Assembly: GCA_028285485.1 (NCBI GenBank)
Contig: JANQPC010000054.1
Location: 1 to 64,000 of the forward strand
Direction of reading: 5' to 3'
Length of the DNA: 64,000 nt
Source: Paracoccaceae bacterium
GTDB lineage: Bacteria; Pseudomonadota; Alphaproteobacteria; Rhodobacterales; Rhodobacteraceae
Shown here: positions 9,189-18,394 of the stretch, in pieces
How the letters are laid out: every line of letters begins with the position of its first letter
How positions within the stretch are numbered: the first letter of the stretch is position 1
Notes under the pieces: generated by a model
Seen by the model: the letters and a program-made list of their open reading frames with translations, nothing else
The model's database searches: none
Told to the model about the DNA's origin: nothing
Made by a program: the position numbers and the translations under genes

Positions 9189-11063
9189 GTGTTTCACGTG
9201 AAACATCCCAGCTTTGATGTTTTGGTCATCGGCGGCGGCCATGCCGGCTGCGAAGCCGCGCATGCTGCTGCGCGCCGGGGCGCCGACGTGGCGCTTGTCA
9301 CGCTTTCGCGCGACGGCATTGGCGTGATGTCCTGCAACCCCGCGATCGGGGGCCTCGGCAAAGGCCATCTCGTGCGCGAGATCGATGCGCTTGACGGGGT
9401 GATGGGCCACGTGGCGGATGAAGCCGGGATTCAGTTTCGCTTGCTCAACCGCCGAAAAGGCCCCGCCGTACAGGGGCCCCGTGCCCAAGCCGACCGGGCG
9501 CTGTACCGCGCCGCAATGCTGCGCGAGATGGCGGATCACCCGCGGATCGCGATTGTAGAAGGCGAGGTTGCGGATTTCATCCTCACCGGCGGCGCGGTTC
9601 GCGGTGTCACCCTGGCCGATGGCACAGAGCTCGCAGCGCAAACGGTGATCCTCACCACCGGAACTTTCCTGCGCGGTGTCATCCATATTGGTGACCGTCA
9701 GATCGCCGGGGGCCGGATGGGCGAGCGCCCCTCGGTGCGCCTGGCGGAGCGGATCGATGGCTTCGGGCTTCCCATGGGCCGCCTGAAAACCGGCACGCCG
9801 CCACGGATTGACGGAAAAACCATCGATTGGGCGCGGCTTGAGGCGCAGCCGGGCGATGACGATCCCGCGATGTTTTCCTTCCTGTCCACGGCACCGTCGG
9901 CCCGGCAGGTGCCCTGCGGGATCGCACATACCAATGCCCGCACCCATGAGATTATCCGCGAAAACCTTGGCCGTTCGGCGATGTATGGCGGGCAGATCGC
10001 GGGTACGGGGCCGCGCTACTGCCCTTCGATTGAAGACAAAATCGTGCGGTTCGCAGAGAAAGAATCCCACCAGGTGTTTCTGGAGCCTGAGGGGCTCACC
10101 ACCGATACGGTATATCCGAACGGCATTTCCACCTCGCTCCCCGAAGATGTTCAGGTGGCCTATGTGCGAACGATTGCAGGGCTGGAGCAGGCTGAGATCA
10201 CGCAGCCGGGCTATGCGATTGAGTATGACTATCTCGATCCCCGCGCGCTGCGCGATACGCTGGAAATGCGCGATGTGCCCGGGCTGTACCTTGCGGGCCA
10301 GATCAATGGCACCACGGGGTATGAGGAAGCCGCGGCGCAGGGGCTTGTGGCGGGGCTCAATGCGGCCGGCGTGGCGCTGGGCCTCGATGCAGTCACCTTC
10401 TCCCGCCGAACATCGTATATTGGGGTTCTCGTGGACGATCTGATCACGCGCGGGGTGTCAGAGCCCTATCGCATGTTCACCTCGCGGGCGGAGTTTCGGC
10501 TTTCGCTTCGCGCCGACAATGCCGACCAGCGTTTGACCCCATTGGGGCTGGCGGCCGGTTGCGTTGGCGATCGCCGGCGCGTGGCGTTTTCCCGGAAGAT
10601 GGAGGCGCTCGAAGCCGGGCGCTCGGCGCTCGGTTCCACCGCCTATTCTCCGCAAGAGGTTGCGCCAGCTGGCATTACCCTTTCGAATGACGGCTCCCGC
10701 CGCACCGCGTTTGAACTGCTGTCTGTGCCCGGTGTTACGCTGGAACAGGTGGTTGCGCTCGATCCGGGGCTCTCTGCTCATCCGCCCGGAATACTTGAGC
10801 AACTGGCGCGTGACGCGCTCTATGCCAATTACATCGAGCGGCAGGAGCGGGATGCAGAGGCGCTGCGCCGCGATGAGGGCCATGCGATTCCGGAAGGGTT
10901 CGACTATGGCGCGCTTTCGGGCCTGTCTTCGGAGCTCAAGCTGAAACTCACCGCTGCCCAGCCCGCAACCCTTGCACAGGCAGGCCGGATCGAGGGGATG
11001 ACGCCCGCGGCGCTTACGCTTCTGCTGTCGAAGATTCGCAGCGCTGAGCGCCGCAGCGCCTAG
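9189..11063 (+). CDS. mnmG: tRNA uridine-5-carboxymethylaminomethyl modification enzyme MnmG (GidA)
   Basis: The FAD-dependent partner of MnmE in U34 modification. The 624-residue protein has the FAD-binding [10 protein letters not shown] (about 14-23), the [21 protein letters not shown] block, TTGTFLRGV, the second nucleotide motif, and the [10 protein letters not shown] signature. The frame opens at GTG 9189 inside the parS palindrome (reading MFHVKHPS); an in-frame GTG at 9198 is an alternative giving MKHPS. The same MFHVKH start is common in related genomes, where parS is embedded too. It abuts rsmG without a gap. Confidence 0.97.
   Translation: MFHVKHPSFDVLVIGGGHAGCEAAHAAARRGADVALVTLSRDGIGVMSCNPAIGGLGKGHLVREIDALDGVMGHVADEAGIQFRLLNRRKGPAVQGPRAQADRALYRAAMLREMADHPRIAIVEGEVADFILTGGAVRGVTLADGTELAAQTVILTTGTFLRGVIHIGDRQIAGGRMGERPSVRLAERIDGFGLPMGRLKTGTPPRIDGKTIDWARLEAQPGDDDPAMFSFLSTAPSARQVPCGIAHTNARTHEIIRENLGRSAMYGGQIAGTGPRYCPSIEDKIVRFAEKESHQVFLEPEGLTTDTVYPNGISTSLPEDVQVAYVRTIAGLEQAEITQPGYAIEYDYLDPRALRDTLEMRDVPGLYLAGQINGTTGYEEAAAQGLVAGLNAAGVALGLDAVTFSRRTSYIGVLVDDLITRGVSEPYRMFTSRAEFRLSLRADNADQRLTPLGLAAGCVGDRRRVAFSRKMEALEAGRSALGSTAYSPQEVAPAGITLSNDGSRRTAFELLSVPGVTLEQVVALDPGLSAHPPGILEQLARDALYANYIERQERDAEALRRDEGHAIPEGFDYGALSGLSSELKLKLTAAQPATLAQAGRIEGMTPAALTLLLSKIRSAERRSA
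9190..9205. promoter_or_regulatory. parS: parS centromere site 1
   Basis: TGTTTCACGTGAAACA is a perfect 16-bp palindrome and matches the chromosomal parS consensus exactly. ParB loads here as a CTP-dependent clamp and, with ParA, moves the origin region apart after replication. It overlaps the mnmG start and encodes the FHVKH residues of that protein. It lies about 3.2 kb from the presumed origin and 3.3 kb before parB. Confidence 0.95.
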
Positions 11064-11675
11064 ATGCCGTCGCATGCTATCGGGCTGGATGTTTCACGTG
11101 AAACATCGGAGCGGTTGGAAATCTACGCCGCGCTCCTGAAGAAGTGGAATCCTCGGATCAATCTGGTGGCACCGGCGACGCTTCCGGAGCTGTGGCACCG
11201 CCATTTCGCGGATTCGGCGCAGCTCTGGGCGCTGGCGCCGGATTTCCAGCATTGGGCGGACCTCGGTGCAGGCGGCGGGTTTCCGGGCGCGGTAGTTGCG
11301 ATTCTTGCGCAGGAGCGGCGGCCTGACGCGCGGATCACCCTCGTGGAAAGCGATCGCCGGAAAGCCACCTTCCTCAGAACCGTTGCGCGCGAGACGGGCG
11401 CGGCGTTTTCTGTTGCCGATCAACGCATCGAGTCGCTCAGGCCCCTCTCGGCCGAGGTGGTCAGCGCCCGCGCCCTGGCGCCCTTGCCGGGCCTTCTGCC
11501 GCTAATAGCCCGCCATCTTTCCCCCGGCGGCACCGCGCTTTTGCCCAAGGGCCGCCGGTCTGATGCCGAGATCGAGAAGGCGCTTGAAACGTGGCGATTT
11601 GATTGCCAGAAGACCGCGAGCATGACCGATCCCTCGGGGGTGATCTTGAAATTGACGGAGATTGAACGTGCCTGA
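11064..11675 (+). CDS. rsmG: 16S rRNA (guanine-527-N7)-methyltransferase RsmG (GidB)
   Basis: Methylates N7 of G527 in 16S rRNA using S-adenosylmethionine. The 203-residue protein has the typical N-terminal helix and KKWNPRINLVAP, then the SAM-binding WADLGAGGGFPG and LVESDRRKATFL, and SARALAPL further on. The N-terminal segment GLDVSRETS is encoded by parS site 2, so its sequence is set in part by ParB binding. It is flush with mnmG and overlaps the start of parA. Confidence 0.96.
   Translation: MPSHAIGLDVSRETSERLEIYAALLKKWNPRINLVAPATLPELWHRHFADSAQLWALAPDFQHWADLGAGGGFPGAVVAILAQERRPDARITLVESDRRKATFLRTVARETGAAFSVADQRIESLRPLSAEVVSARALAPLPGLLPLIARHLSPGGTALLPKGRRSDAEIEKALETWRFDCQKTASMTDPSGVILKLTEIERA
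11090..11105. promoter_or_regulatory. parS: parS centromere site 2
   Basis: A second perfect TGTTTCACGTGAAACA palindrome, 1.9 kb from the first. It lies inside rsmG and is read there as VSRET (residues about 10-14). With site 1 it forms the centromere region just upstream of parA and parB. Confidence 0.95.
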
Positions 11676-12471
11676 CGTCCTGGATGGGCCCGGGCCGCGG
11701 ATCATCGCGATTGCCAACCAAAAGGGCGGCGTTGGCAAAACGACGACGGCGATCAACCTGGGCGCGGCTCTTGCGGAGCTTGGGCATAGGACGCTGCTTG
11801 TTGATCTCGATCCGCAGGGCAATGCCTCCACCGGGCTCGGGATCGATCTCGCGCGCCGCGAGGTTTCAACCTACGATCTGCTGATCGAAGACGCCCCGCT
11901 TGAGAGCGTGTTGCAGCAAACGGAAACGGAGGATCTGTGGATCGCCCCGGCCACAACGGATCTGAGTTCCGCGGATATCGAACTTGTTGCCAATGAAAAC
12001 CGCAGCCACCTCCTTCACAAGGCACTTCGCCAGGAGGCCGCGCGTCGTTTTTCGTTCATCCTGATCGATTGCCCGCCCTCGCTGAGCCTTCTGACGGTCA
12101 ACGCGATGGTGGCCGCGCATTCCATCCTGGTGCCGCTTCAAAGCGAGTTTTTCGCGCTGGAAGGCCTGTCCCAGCTCATGCTAACCATGCGGGAAGTGCG
12201 GCAGACAGCGAATCCCGATCTGCGCATCGAAGGTGTGGTGCTGACCATGTTCGATGCCCGCAACAATCTAAGCAAGCTCGTGGAAGACGACGCGCGCGAA
12301 ACCCTGGGCGAGATGGTGTTTGACACCATTGTGCCGCGCAATGTGCGGCTGAGCGAGGCGCCCTCCTTCGCGATGCCGGTGCTGGCCTATGATGATCTGT
12401 CGAAAGGCAGCCTTGCCTATCGCGCGCTTGCACAAGAGATGGTAGAACGGCACGAAGAGGCCGCAATATAA
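11668..12471 (+). CDS. parA: Chromosome-partitioning ATPase ParA
   Basis: A deviant Walker ATPase that drives segregation of ParB-parS complexes along the nucleoid. The P-loop is NQKGGVGKTTTAINL (about residues 14-28), followed by VDLDPQGNASTGLG and LIDCPPSLSLL. Two starts are possible: TTG at 11662 and GTG at 11668. I prefer GTG because GGAG at 11657-11660 is well placed for it. The start lies inside the last codons of rsmG, so the two are probably coupled. parB follows after seven bases. Confidence 0.97.
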   Translation: MPDVLDGPGPRIIAIANQKGGVGKTTTAINLGAALAELGHRTLLVDLDPQGNASTGLGIDLARREVSTYDLLIEDAPLESVLQQTETEDLWIAPATTDLSSADIELVANENRSHLLHKALRQEAARRFSFILIDCPPSLSLLTVNAMVAAHSILVPLQSEFFALEGLSQLMLTMREVRQTANPDLRIEGVVLTMFDARNNLSKLVEDDARETLGEMVFDTIVPRNVRLSEAPSFAMPVLAYDDLSKGSLAYRALAQEMVERHEEAAI

Positions 12472-12478
12472 GGGTCTA

Positions 12479-13378
12479 GTGAAAATGGCGGACCGAAAAG
12501 AGAAGCGTGGGCTTGGGCGCGGGTTATCGGCCTTGATGGCGGATGTGGCGCCTGCTCCGGGTGTCGCCGAGGCCGCGCCGCGCGAGGATACCACGCAGAT
12601 CTCGATCGACCGTATTCTGCCGAACCCCGATCAGCCGCGCCGTAGTTTCGATGACACTGCCCTGAAAGAGCTTGCGCAATCGATCCGCCAGCACGGGGTG
12701 ATCCAGCCGCTGATCCTGCGCCCGGTGGGCGAGGGGTATCAGATCGTGGCCGGGGAACGCCGATGGCGCGCAGCGCAGATCGCCCAGCTTCACGATGTGC
12801 CCGCCCTGGTGCGCGATCTCAGCGATACCGATGTGCTTGAGATCGCGATCATCGAAAACGTGCAGCGCGCCGATCTCAACCCGATGGATGAGGCGCTGGG
12901 CTACGATCAGCTGATCACCCGGTTCAACTACACCCAGGCGCAGCTTGCCGAGGCGCTTGGAAAAAGCCGCAGCCATATCGCGAATATGCTGCGGCTCATC
13001 GGCCTGCCGGGGGATGTGCAGGCGCTTCTGGTGGAGGGCGCGCTTTCGGCGGGCCATGGGCGGGCGCTTCTAATGGCAGGCGATCCCTCGCAACTGGCCG
13101 CAGAGGTGGTGCGGCGCGGGCTTTCGGTGCGGCAGACCGAGGCGCTGGTTAAGGCCGATCAGCGCCGAACTGCGGCGCCCGCCCGGCCCACCGCGCAGGC
13201 CAAAGAGGCTGATACCCAGGCATTGGAGAATGATCTCTCCGCCGCGCTTTCGATGCGCGTTGTGATCGATCATCCGCCTGGCCAGGAAGCAGGCAAGCTT
13301 ACAGTGCGCTACGCCTCGCTTGATCAGTTGGATGATCTTTGCCGCAGGCTTTCAGTCAGCCAGCCGGCAGAGCTTTAG
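12479..13378 (+). CDS. parB: Chromosome-partitioning protein ParB
   Basis: Binds parS and spreads as a CTP-fuelled sliding clamp. The 299-residue protein has the N-terminal ParA-stimulating segment (KRGLGRGLSALM), the NPDQPRRSF box, the CTP-binding GERRWRAAQ and ENVQRADLNPMDEA, a helix-turn-helix (LAEALGKSRSHIANMLRL), and a C-terminal dimer domain after a linker near residue 235. It starts with GTG at 12479 or ATG at 12485. It converges on hemW with a four-base overlap. Confidence 0.97.
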   Translation: MKMADRKEKRGLGRGLSALMADVAPAPGVAEAAPREDTTQISIDRILPNPDQPRRSFDDTALKELAQSIRQHGVIQPLILRPVGEGYQIVAGERRWRAAQIAQLHDVPALVRDLSDTDVLEIAIIENVQRADLNPMDEALGYDQLITRFNYTQAQLAEALGKSRSHIANMLRLIGLPGDVQALLVEGALSAGHGRALLMAGDPSQLAAEVVRRGLSVRQTEALVKADQRRTAAPARPTAQAKEADTQALENDLSAALSMRVVIDHPPGQEAGKLTVRYASLDQLDDLCRRLSVSQPAEL

Positions 13379-14517
13379 GCGAGAAGCGCGCGCAACACGG
13401 CATTCAGCACCGGGCGGCCTTCCGGCGTGAGGGCAAGCTTGCCGCTTTGCTGCCGAAGCAAGCCTAGTTCCTCTAAGCTACTGATTCTATTGTATAGATC
13501 TGGCTCCAAGGCGCCCAAAGCCACGCCTTCTACCTCCCGCAGCCCCATCATGAGCCGTTCCGCAAGGTCATCGGCGGCGCCAATGACGCGCCATGGCCCC
13601 TCGCCGGACCCGCTGCGCTCAACCCGCTGCAGCCAGTCCCCCGGCGCCAAGGGCGTTTCGGTTGCGTATCGCGTGCCCCCAATCGTCAGCCGCCCATGCG
13701 CGCCGGGCCCAATCCCGGCATAATCGCCAGAGCGCCAGTAGATCAGGTTGTGCCGCGATTGCTGGCCGGGCGCGGCGTGGTTCGAAATCTCGTAGCCCGG
13801 CAGCCCTGCCTCGGCACACATATCCTGCGTGAGCGCATAAAGATCGGCCCCCAGATCTTCGTCGGGCAGCCCCGGCAACCGCCCCGCAGCGTGGCGGCGC
13901 CCGAAGACGGTGCCGTCTTCGATTGTCAGCTGGTAAAGCGAGATATGCCCTTCGGCCCGGGCAAGCGCGCGCCCAAGCTCGTCGCGCCAATCCGCGATCC
14001 CCTGGTTCTGGCGTGCATAGATCAGATCGAAGCTCACCCGATCGAAGACCGATTTCGCGATCTCAAGGGCTGCGAGCCCTTCCTCGGCGCTGTGCTGGCG
14101 GCCAAGTGCCCGCAACGCGCGATCGTCCAGTGCCTGGAGGCCGAGCGACACGCGGTTCACGCCACCCGCGCGATAGCCTTCGAAGCGGGCGGCCTCTACC
14201 GAAGTGGGGTTGGCCTCAAGCGTGATCTCGATGTCATTTGCCCAGATCCATGCCTCGGCAACCGCTTCGAGAACGGCGCCCACAAGCGCGGGTGACATCA
14301 GGCTCGGCGTGCCGCCCCCGAAGAAGATGGATCGCAGAACGCGGCCCGGAAGTTCCTCCGCCAAACGGCGTATCTCGCTGGAATAGGCACTGATCCAGCG
14401 TGCTTCATCGATCCTGTCGGCGACATGGCTGTTGAAATCGCAATAGGGGCATTTCGCGGCGCAGAAGGGCCAGTGGATGTAAAGCCCGAAGCCTGCCTCT
14501 TGCCAGCGCTCAGCCAA
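13375..14517 (-). CDS. hemW: Radical SAM heme chaperone HemW
   Basis: A relative of coproporphyrinogen dehydrogenase HemN that handles heme insertion rather than coproporphyrinogen oxidation. The 380-residue protein has the HemW-type start [10 protein letters not shown] and the radical-SAM cluster motif CAAKCPYC, then [15 protein letters not shown], and [14 protein letters not shown]. The HemN-specific N-terminal extension is missing, which favours HemW. The start overlaps rdgB by eight bases; rph, rdgB and hemW form a three-gene unit. Confidence 0.93.
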   Translation of the reverse strand: MAERWQEAGFGLYIHWPFCAAKCPYCDFNSHVADRIDEARWISAYSSEIRRLAEELPGRVLRSIFFGGGTPSLMSPALVGAVLEAVAEAWIWANDIEITLEANPTSVEAARFEGYRAGGVNRVSLGLQALDDRALRALGRQHSAEEGLAALEIAKSVFDRVSFDLIYARQNQGIADWRDELGRALARAEGHISLYQLTIEDGTVFGRRHAAGRLPGLPDEDLGADLYALTQDMCAEAGLPGYEISNHAAPGQQSRHNLIYWRSGDYAGIGPGAHGRLTIGGTRYATETPLAPGDWLQRVERSGSGEGPWRVIGAADDLAERLMMGLREVEGVALGALEPDLYNRISSLEELGLLRQQSGKLALTPEGRPVLNAVLRALLA

Positions 14518-15121
14518 AACACGCGGCGGTCAGTTGGGCGAATGCATCGGCCCGGTGCGACATACCGTGTTTGCGCGCGGGATCCATTTCTCCAAACGTC
14601 TCCGCCTCGCCTTCGGGTAGGAACATCGGATCAAAGCCAAATCCGCGGGTGCCCCGGGGCGGCCAGACCAGCGCGCCCTCTGCGCGGCCCACAAAAACAA
14701 CGTCCTCCCCATCGGGCCAGGCCAGGCACAAAACGCAGTTGAAGGCCGCCGTGTGAGGCGCGGCGTGGCCGCCCGCCTGCAGCTTCTGCCAGACCTTTTC
14801 CATCGCCATTGCGAAATCGCGGCCCGAGGGTGTTTCTGCCCAATCCGCAGTGTAAACACCCGGTGCGCCATCCAGCGCATCCACGCTTAGCCCGCTGTCA
14901 TCTGACAGGGCGGGCAGCCCCGAAGCCGCCGCCGCGGCATGCGCCTTGATCCGGGCATTCCCTTCGAAACTCGTCTCTGTTTCTGCGGGTTCCGGCAATC
15001 CCAGCGCACCGGCAGAGACAACTTCGATCCCCCGCGGGCGCATCAAATCGCCGATCTCGCGCAGCTTGCCGGCATTATGCGTGGCAATCACGATCTTCTT
15101 TTCGGTGAGCTTGCGCGTCAT
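14510..15121 (-). CDS. rdgB: RdgB/HAM1 family dITP/XTP pyrophosphatase
   Basis: Removes deaminated purine nucleotides (dITP, XTP) from the pool by hydrolysis to monophosphates. The 203-residue protein has [10 protein letters not shown] near the start, the [10 protein letters not shown] helix, [17 protein letters not shown] with the conserved acidic residues, [10 protein letters not shown], and SHRADAF near the end. It overlaps rph by four bases (ATGA). Confidence 0.96.
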   Translation of the reverse strand: MTRKLTEKKIVIATHNAGKLREIGDLMRPRGIEVVSAGALGLPEPAETETSFEGNARIKAHAAAAASGLPALSDDSGLSVDALDGAPGVYTADWAETPSGRDFAMAMEKVWQKLQAGGHAAPHTAAFNCVLCLAWPDGEDVVFVGRAEGALVWPPRGTRGFGFDPMFLPEGEAETFGEMDPARKHGMSHRADAFAQLTAACFG

Positions 15122-15828
15122 GCCACCGCGGCATTCTGAGCGGAGACGAGCGCTTCGACCCCGGCCTCTGCCAGTGCGACGAGATCGCCCATCTGCGCCT
15201 TGGAGAATGTGGCCCCTTCCGCCGACATCTGAATTTCGATCATCTGGCCCGTGCCTGTCATCACGAAATTCCCGTCAACGCCCGCTTCGCTGTCTTCGGG
15301 GTAATCAAGGTCCAGCACCGGCTGGCCCGCATAGATCCCGCAGGAGACGGCCGCCACGTTATCGGTGATGGCATCGGTCGTAATCTCGCCGGCCTTCATC
15401 AGCTGATTCACGGCCAAGCGCAGTGCCACCCAGCCGCCGGTGATCGAGGCGCAGCGGGTGCCGCCATCGGCCTGAATCACATCGCAATCCACGGTGATCT
15501 GCCGCTCACCCAGCGCCACGCGATCCACCCCGGCCCGCAGCGCGCGCCCGATCAGGCGCTGGATTTCCTGGGTGCGGCCCGATTGGCCATTCTTCGCCTC
15601 GCGCCGCATCCGCGTATGGGTGGCGCGGGGCAGCATGCCGTATTCCGCCGTGACCCAGCCAAGGCCCGAGTTCTTCAGAAACGGCGGCACGCGTTCATCG
15701 ATGCTTGCCGTGCACAGCACGTGGGTATCGCCGCATTTGATCAGGCACGATCCCTCGGCATGCCGCGTCACCCCCGTTTCGATTGAGATGGTGCGAAGTT
15801 CGTTCAACTGCCGTCCCGAAGGGCGCAT
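15118..15828 (-). CDS. rph: Ribonuclease PH
   Basis: A phosphate-dependent 3'-5' exoribonuclease that trims tRNA precursors. The 236-residue protein begins [12 protein letters not shown], the usual RNase PH start (hence ATG at 15828, not the longer frame to 15978). It carries [37 protein letters not shown], and [18 protein letters not shown] with the phosphate-site residues. It is divergent from hrcA, whose promoter lies in the 115-base gap. Confidence 0.96.
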   Translation of the reverse strand: MRPSGRQLNELRTISIETGVTRHAEGSCLIKCGDTHVLCTASIDERVPPFLKNSGLGWVTAEYGMLPRATHTRMRREAKNGQSGRTQEIQRLIGRALRAGVDRVALGERQITVDCDVIQADGGTRCASITGGWVALRLAVNQLMKAGEITTDAITDNVAAVSCGIYAGQPVLDLDYPEDSEAGVDGNFVMTGTGQMIEIQMSAEGATFSKAQMGDLVALAEAGVEALVSAQNAAVA

Positions 15829-15891
15829 GGGCGTATCCTTGTTCTGATCGCCCGCCTGATATCTGTGGGGCGAGATCCGATGCAAGCCTTG

Positions 15892-15920
15892 TTGACCTTT
15901 CGGGCATCCGGTTTTTATGT
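15892..15920 (+). promoter_or_regulatory. Likely promoter for hrcA-grpE
   Basis: TTGACC (15892-15897), a 17-base spacer and TTATGT (15915-15920) lie between rph and hrcA. An ATG at 15917 falls inside this -10 element, which argues that translation starts further on. I see no CIRCE inverted repeat (TTAGCACTC-N9-GAGTGCTAA) in the gap, so this operon itself may not be controlled by HrcA. Confidence 0.5.
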
Positions 15921-15943
15921 GTTTCGCGCTTCGTGGAATGGTG

Positions 15944-17008
15944 ATGACAGACGGCAGCCCCATGATTGAAGAGCTCAACGATCGCAGCCGGGAGGTGTTT
16001 CGGCGCGTGGTTGAAGGCTACCTGCTGTCCGGCGATCCGGTGGGATCGCGCACGTTGACGCGCAGCATGTCGGAACAGGTGAGCGCCGCGACGATCCGGA
16101 ACGTCATGCAGGATCTGGAATTTCTGGGCTTGCTCGACAGCCCGCATACCTCTGCCGGGCGCATGCCCACCGAGCTTGGCCTGCGCATTTTCGTGGATGG
16201 TTTTCTGGAGCTGGGCGAACTTACCGCGGATGAAAAATCAAAGCTCGATGCCAGCCTGGGCGCCAATGATCAGGATGTGCCGGGCCTGTTGGATCACGTG
16301 GGCTCTGCCCTTTCGGGGCTGACCCAGGGCGCAAGCCTCGTTCTGGCGCCGAAACAAGAAGCCCCGATCAAGCATATCGAATTTGTGAGCCTCGCGCCCG
16401 ATCGCGCGCTCGTCGTGCTGGTCTTCGCCAATGGCCATGTGGAGAACCGGGTCTTTCGCCCGCCACTGGGCCAGACGCCCGCCTCGATGCGAGAAGCCGC
16501 GAATTTTCTTAGCGCATTGGCGGAAGGCCGCACGCTTTCAGAGCTGAGCGGCGTGATGGAGCGTGAGATCGCCGCGCGCCGGCAGGAAATCGACGGGCTC
16601 GCCCGCGCGCTTGTGGAAAGCGGCGTGGCGGTTTGGGAAAACGAAGGCGAACGGCACGAACGGTTGATCGTGCGCGGCCGCTCGAACCTCCTGGATGCGA
16701 CCGAAACGGAAGATGATCTCGAACGCATCCGCACGCTCTTCGATGACCTTGAGCGCAAGCGGGATATTGCGGATTTTTTGGAACTTGCTGAACAGGGCGA
16801 TGGCGTGCGCATCTTTATCGGTTCGGAGAACAAGCTTTTCTCACTTTCGGGTTCCTCTTTGGTCGTGTCTCCTTATATGAACGCGGATCGTAAGATTGTG
16901 GGCGCGGTGGGTGTGATCGGGCCGACCCGCCTAAATTATGGGCGCGTGGTACCGATCGTGGATTACACGGCGCAGCTTGTTGGCAGGCTTCTGTCAGACA
17001 GAGGGTGA
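15944..17008 (+). CDS. hrcA: Heat-inducible transcription repressor HrcA
   Basis: A repressor of chaperone genes (groESL in most alphaproteobacteria) that binds CIRCE elements and is kept active by GroEL. The protein has the N-terminal winged helix ([20 protein letters not shown], then [17 protein letters not shown]), the [16 protein letters not shown] wing, and the long HrcA core ending with [21 protein letters not shown] chose ATG 15944 (354 residues) because earlier in-frame ATGs at 15917 and 15938 lie in or just after the promoter. grpE follows after nine bases. Confidence 0.93.
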   Translation: MTDGSPMIEELNDRSREVFRRVVEGYLLSGDPVGSRTLTRSMSEQVSAATIRNVMQDLEFLGLLDSPHTSAGRMPTELGLRIFVDGFLELGELTADEKSKLDASLGANDQDVPGLLDHVGSALSGLTQGASLVLAPKQEAPIKHIEFVSLAPDRALVVLVFANGHVENRVFRPPLGQTPASMREAANFLSALAEGRTLSELSGVMEREIAARRQEIDGLARALVESGVAVWENEGERHERLIVRGRSNLLDATETEDDLERIRTLFDDLERKRDIADFLELAEQGDGVRIFIGSENKLFSLSGSSLVVSPYMNADRKIVGAVGVIGPTRLNYGRVVPIVDYTAQLVGRLLSDRG

Positions 17009-17017
17009 GCAGGAACG

Positions 17018-17611
17018 ATGGCGAAGGCAAAACCGCAGGACGATCAGATTGAAGAACCGGAGGGCCTGGCCGAGGCAGAGGCCGAGGCGCTGGATCCGTT
17101 AGAGGAAACTCTGATCAACATCGATGCAGAGATCGCGGAAGACGATGCGATGGAGGCGCTGCGGGCGGAACGCGATGAGTTGCGCGACCGCTTCATGCGC
17201 GCCCTGGCCGATGCCGAAAACACCCGCAAGCGTGGCGAGCGCGATCGGCGCGAGGCAGAGCAGTTTGGCGGGCTGAAGCTCGCCCGCGATATTCTGCCGG
17301 TTTACGATAACCTCTCCCGCGCGCTCGACGCCGCCAAGGATAGCGGCGAAAGCACAGAAAAGGCGCTTGTTGAGGGTGTGGAGCTCACGCTGCGCGAGCT
17401 TCTGAACGTGTTCAAGAAGCATGGAATAGAGCCTGTTCAACCGGAAATCGGCGATGCGTTCGATCCGCAGTTGCATCAGGCGATGTTCGAAGCGCCGGTG
17501 CCGGGCACCACGGCGGGTGAGATCATTCAGGTGGCCGCGGCGGGCTTCATGATTCACGATCGGCTCTTGCGTCCGGCGCAGGTGGGCGTGAGTTCCACGC
17601 CCAAGGCCTAG
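17018..17611 (+). CDS. grpE: Nucleotide exchange factor GrpE
   Basis: Releases ADP from DnaK. The 197-residue protein has an acidic N-terminus, a long coiled coil (about 45-110, with RDRFMRALADAENTRKRGERDR), and the C-terminal beta domain with FDPQLHQAMFEAPVPG and RLLRPAQVGVS. hrcA-grpE pairing is common; dnaK and dnaJ are not in this window. Confidence 0.96.
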   Translation: MAKAKPQDDQIEEPEGLAEAEAEALDPLEETLINIDAEIAEDDAMEALRAERDELRDRFMRALADAENTRKRGERDRREAEQFGGLKLARDILPVYDNLSRALDAAKDSGESTEKALVEGVELTLRELLNVFKKHGIEPVQPEIGDAFDPQLHQAMFEAPVPGTTAGEIIQVAAAGFMIHDRLLRPAQVGVSSTPKA

Positions 17612-17613
17612 CC

Positions 17614-17643
17614 GCGCGCGAGAAAAGCTTTAAATACGCGCGC
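17614..17643 (+). terminator. Hairpin after grpE, possible terminator
   Basis: GCGCGCG (17614-17620) and CGCGCGC (17637-17643) form a 7-bp GC stem with an A/T-rich 16-base loop, starting two bases after the grpE stop. No T-run follows, so if it ends transcription it is not a classic Rho-independent terminator. Confidence 0.35.
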
Positions 17644-17747
17644 GAAGCGGGCTAATATGCCCGCCAAGACTAAGAAGAACGACGCCTGACGACGAAACGC
17701 GGGACAAAGCGGCATTCGCAGGCGAAACGTGAGGCAGTTGGAGACTG

Positions 17748-18329
17748 GTGGCAGTTATGGCAGGACGATCACTTTTTGCGGGCATGGCAGCTTTGGCCAT
17801 GCTCGGCACGGCGGCATTCGCCCAGGAACAGGAATCGACGAACCGGGTTGCGGCGATCACCGATTGGTCGGTCTTCGCAGAAAGCTATGCCAGCGATGGC
17901 AGCACCACCGAGGCATCGGCAGAGGGTGCAATCATGGAATGCTGGGCGGTTTCGGCGCCCAAGGAATCGGTCAATACCCGCGATGGGCGCGTGGTGGCCG
18001 TGCGGCGTGGCGATATTTTGCTGTTTGCAACCTTCCGCCCCTCGGCCGATGTGAGCGGCGAAATCGCCTTCACCGGCGGCTACCCCTTCGCGGAAGGTTC
18101 CACCGTTTCGCTTGAGATCGATGATGCGAGCTTCGAGTTGTTCACGGAAGGCGAATGGGCCTGGCCCGCTTCGGCCTCCGATGACATCAAGATCGCCACG
18201 GCGATGAAGCGCGGCACCCTGGCCATTCTCACCGGGCGCTCGTCTCGCGGCACTGTCACGAAGGATTCCTTCTCGCTTCTGGGCTTCACCGCGGCGCTTG
18301 AAAATGCCGAGGAACGCTGCGCGAGCTAA
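17748..18329 (+). CDS. Invasion-associated locus B (IalB) family secreted protein
   Basis: A 193-residue protein with a signal peptide (about residues 1-25, cleavage near AFA-QEQ) and an IalB domain. Typical elements are WSVFAES, ECWAVSAPKES near the Cys, RGDILLFATFRP and GEIAFTGGYPF. IalB was first linked to erythrocyte invasion by Bartonella, but homologues are widespread in free-living Rhodobacterales, where the role is unknown. The paired cysteines (one near ECWAV, one near the C-terminal ERCAS) could make a disulfide. The start is GTG 17748, with ATG 17757 possible. Confidence 0.82.
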   Translation: MAVMAGRSLFAGMAALAMLGTAAFAQEQESTNRVAAITDWSVFAESYASDGSTTEASAEGAIMECWAVSAPKESVNTRDGRVVAVRRGDILLFATFRPSADVSGEIAFTGGYPFAEGSTVSLEIDDASFELFTEGEWAWPASASDDIKIATAMKRGTLAILTGRSSRGTVTKDSFSLLGFTAALENAEERCAS

Positions 18330-18361
18330 GGGGCGCCCCTTTTCCTCTACGGTTAAGTTCT

Positions 18362-18382
18362 ATATCAGCCACAGGCTGATAT
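18362..18382. promoter_or_regulatory. Perfect 9-bp inverted repeat upstream of rlmN
   Basis: ATATCAGCC, the 3-base loop ACA, and GGCTGATAT form a perfect hairpin 12 bases before the rlmN ATG and 32 after the IalB-like stop. No T-run follows. It could be an operator, a terminator for the upstream gene, or an RNA structure near the rlmN ribosome site. Confidence 0.45.
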
Positions 18383-18394
18383 TCCGGGGGGCCC

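Noticed and set aside
8091-10070. Open frame of 659 codons on minus
   Set aside because: It lies antisense to mnmE and mnmG, is low-complexity (Ser, Arg, Ala), and results from G/C third positions in genes with strong family matches.
15829-15916. CIRCE element upstream of hrcA
   Set aside because: I looked for TTAGCACTC-N9-GAGTGCTAA and found no similar inverted repeat.
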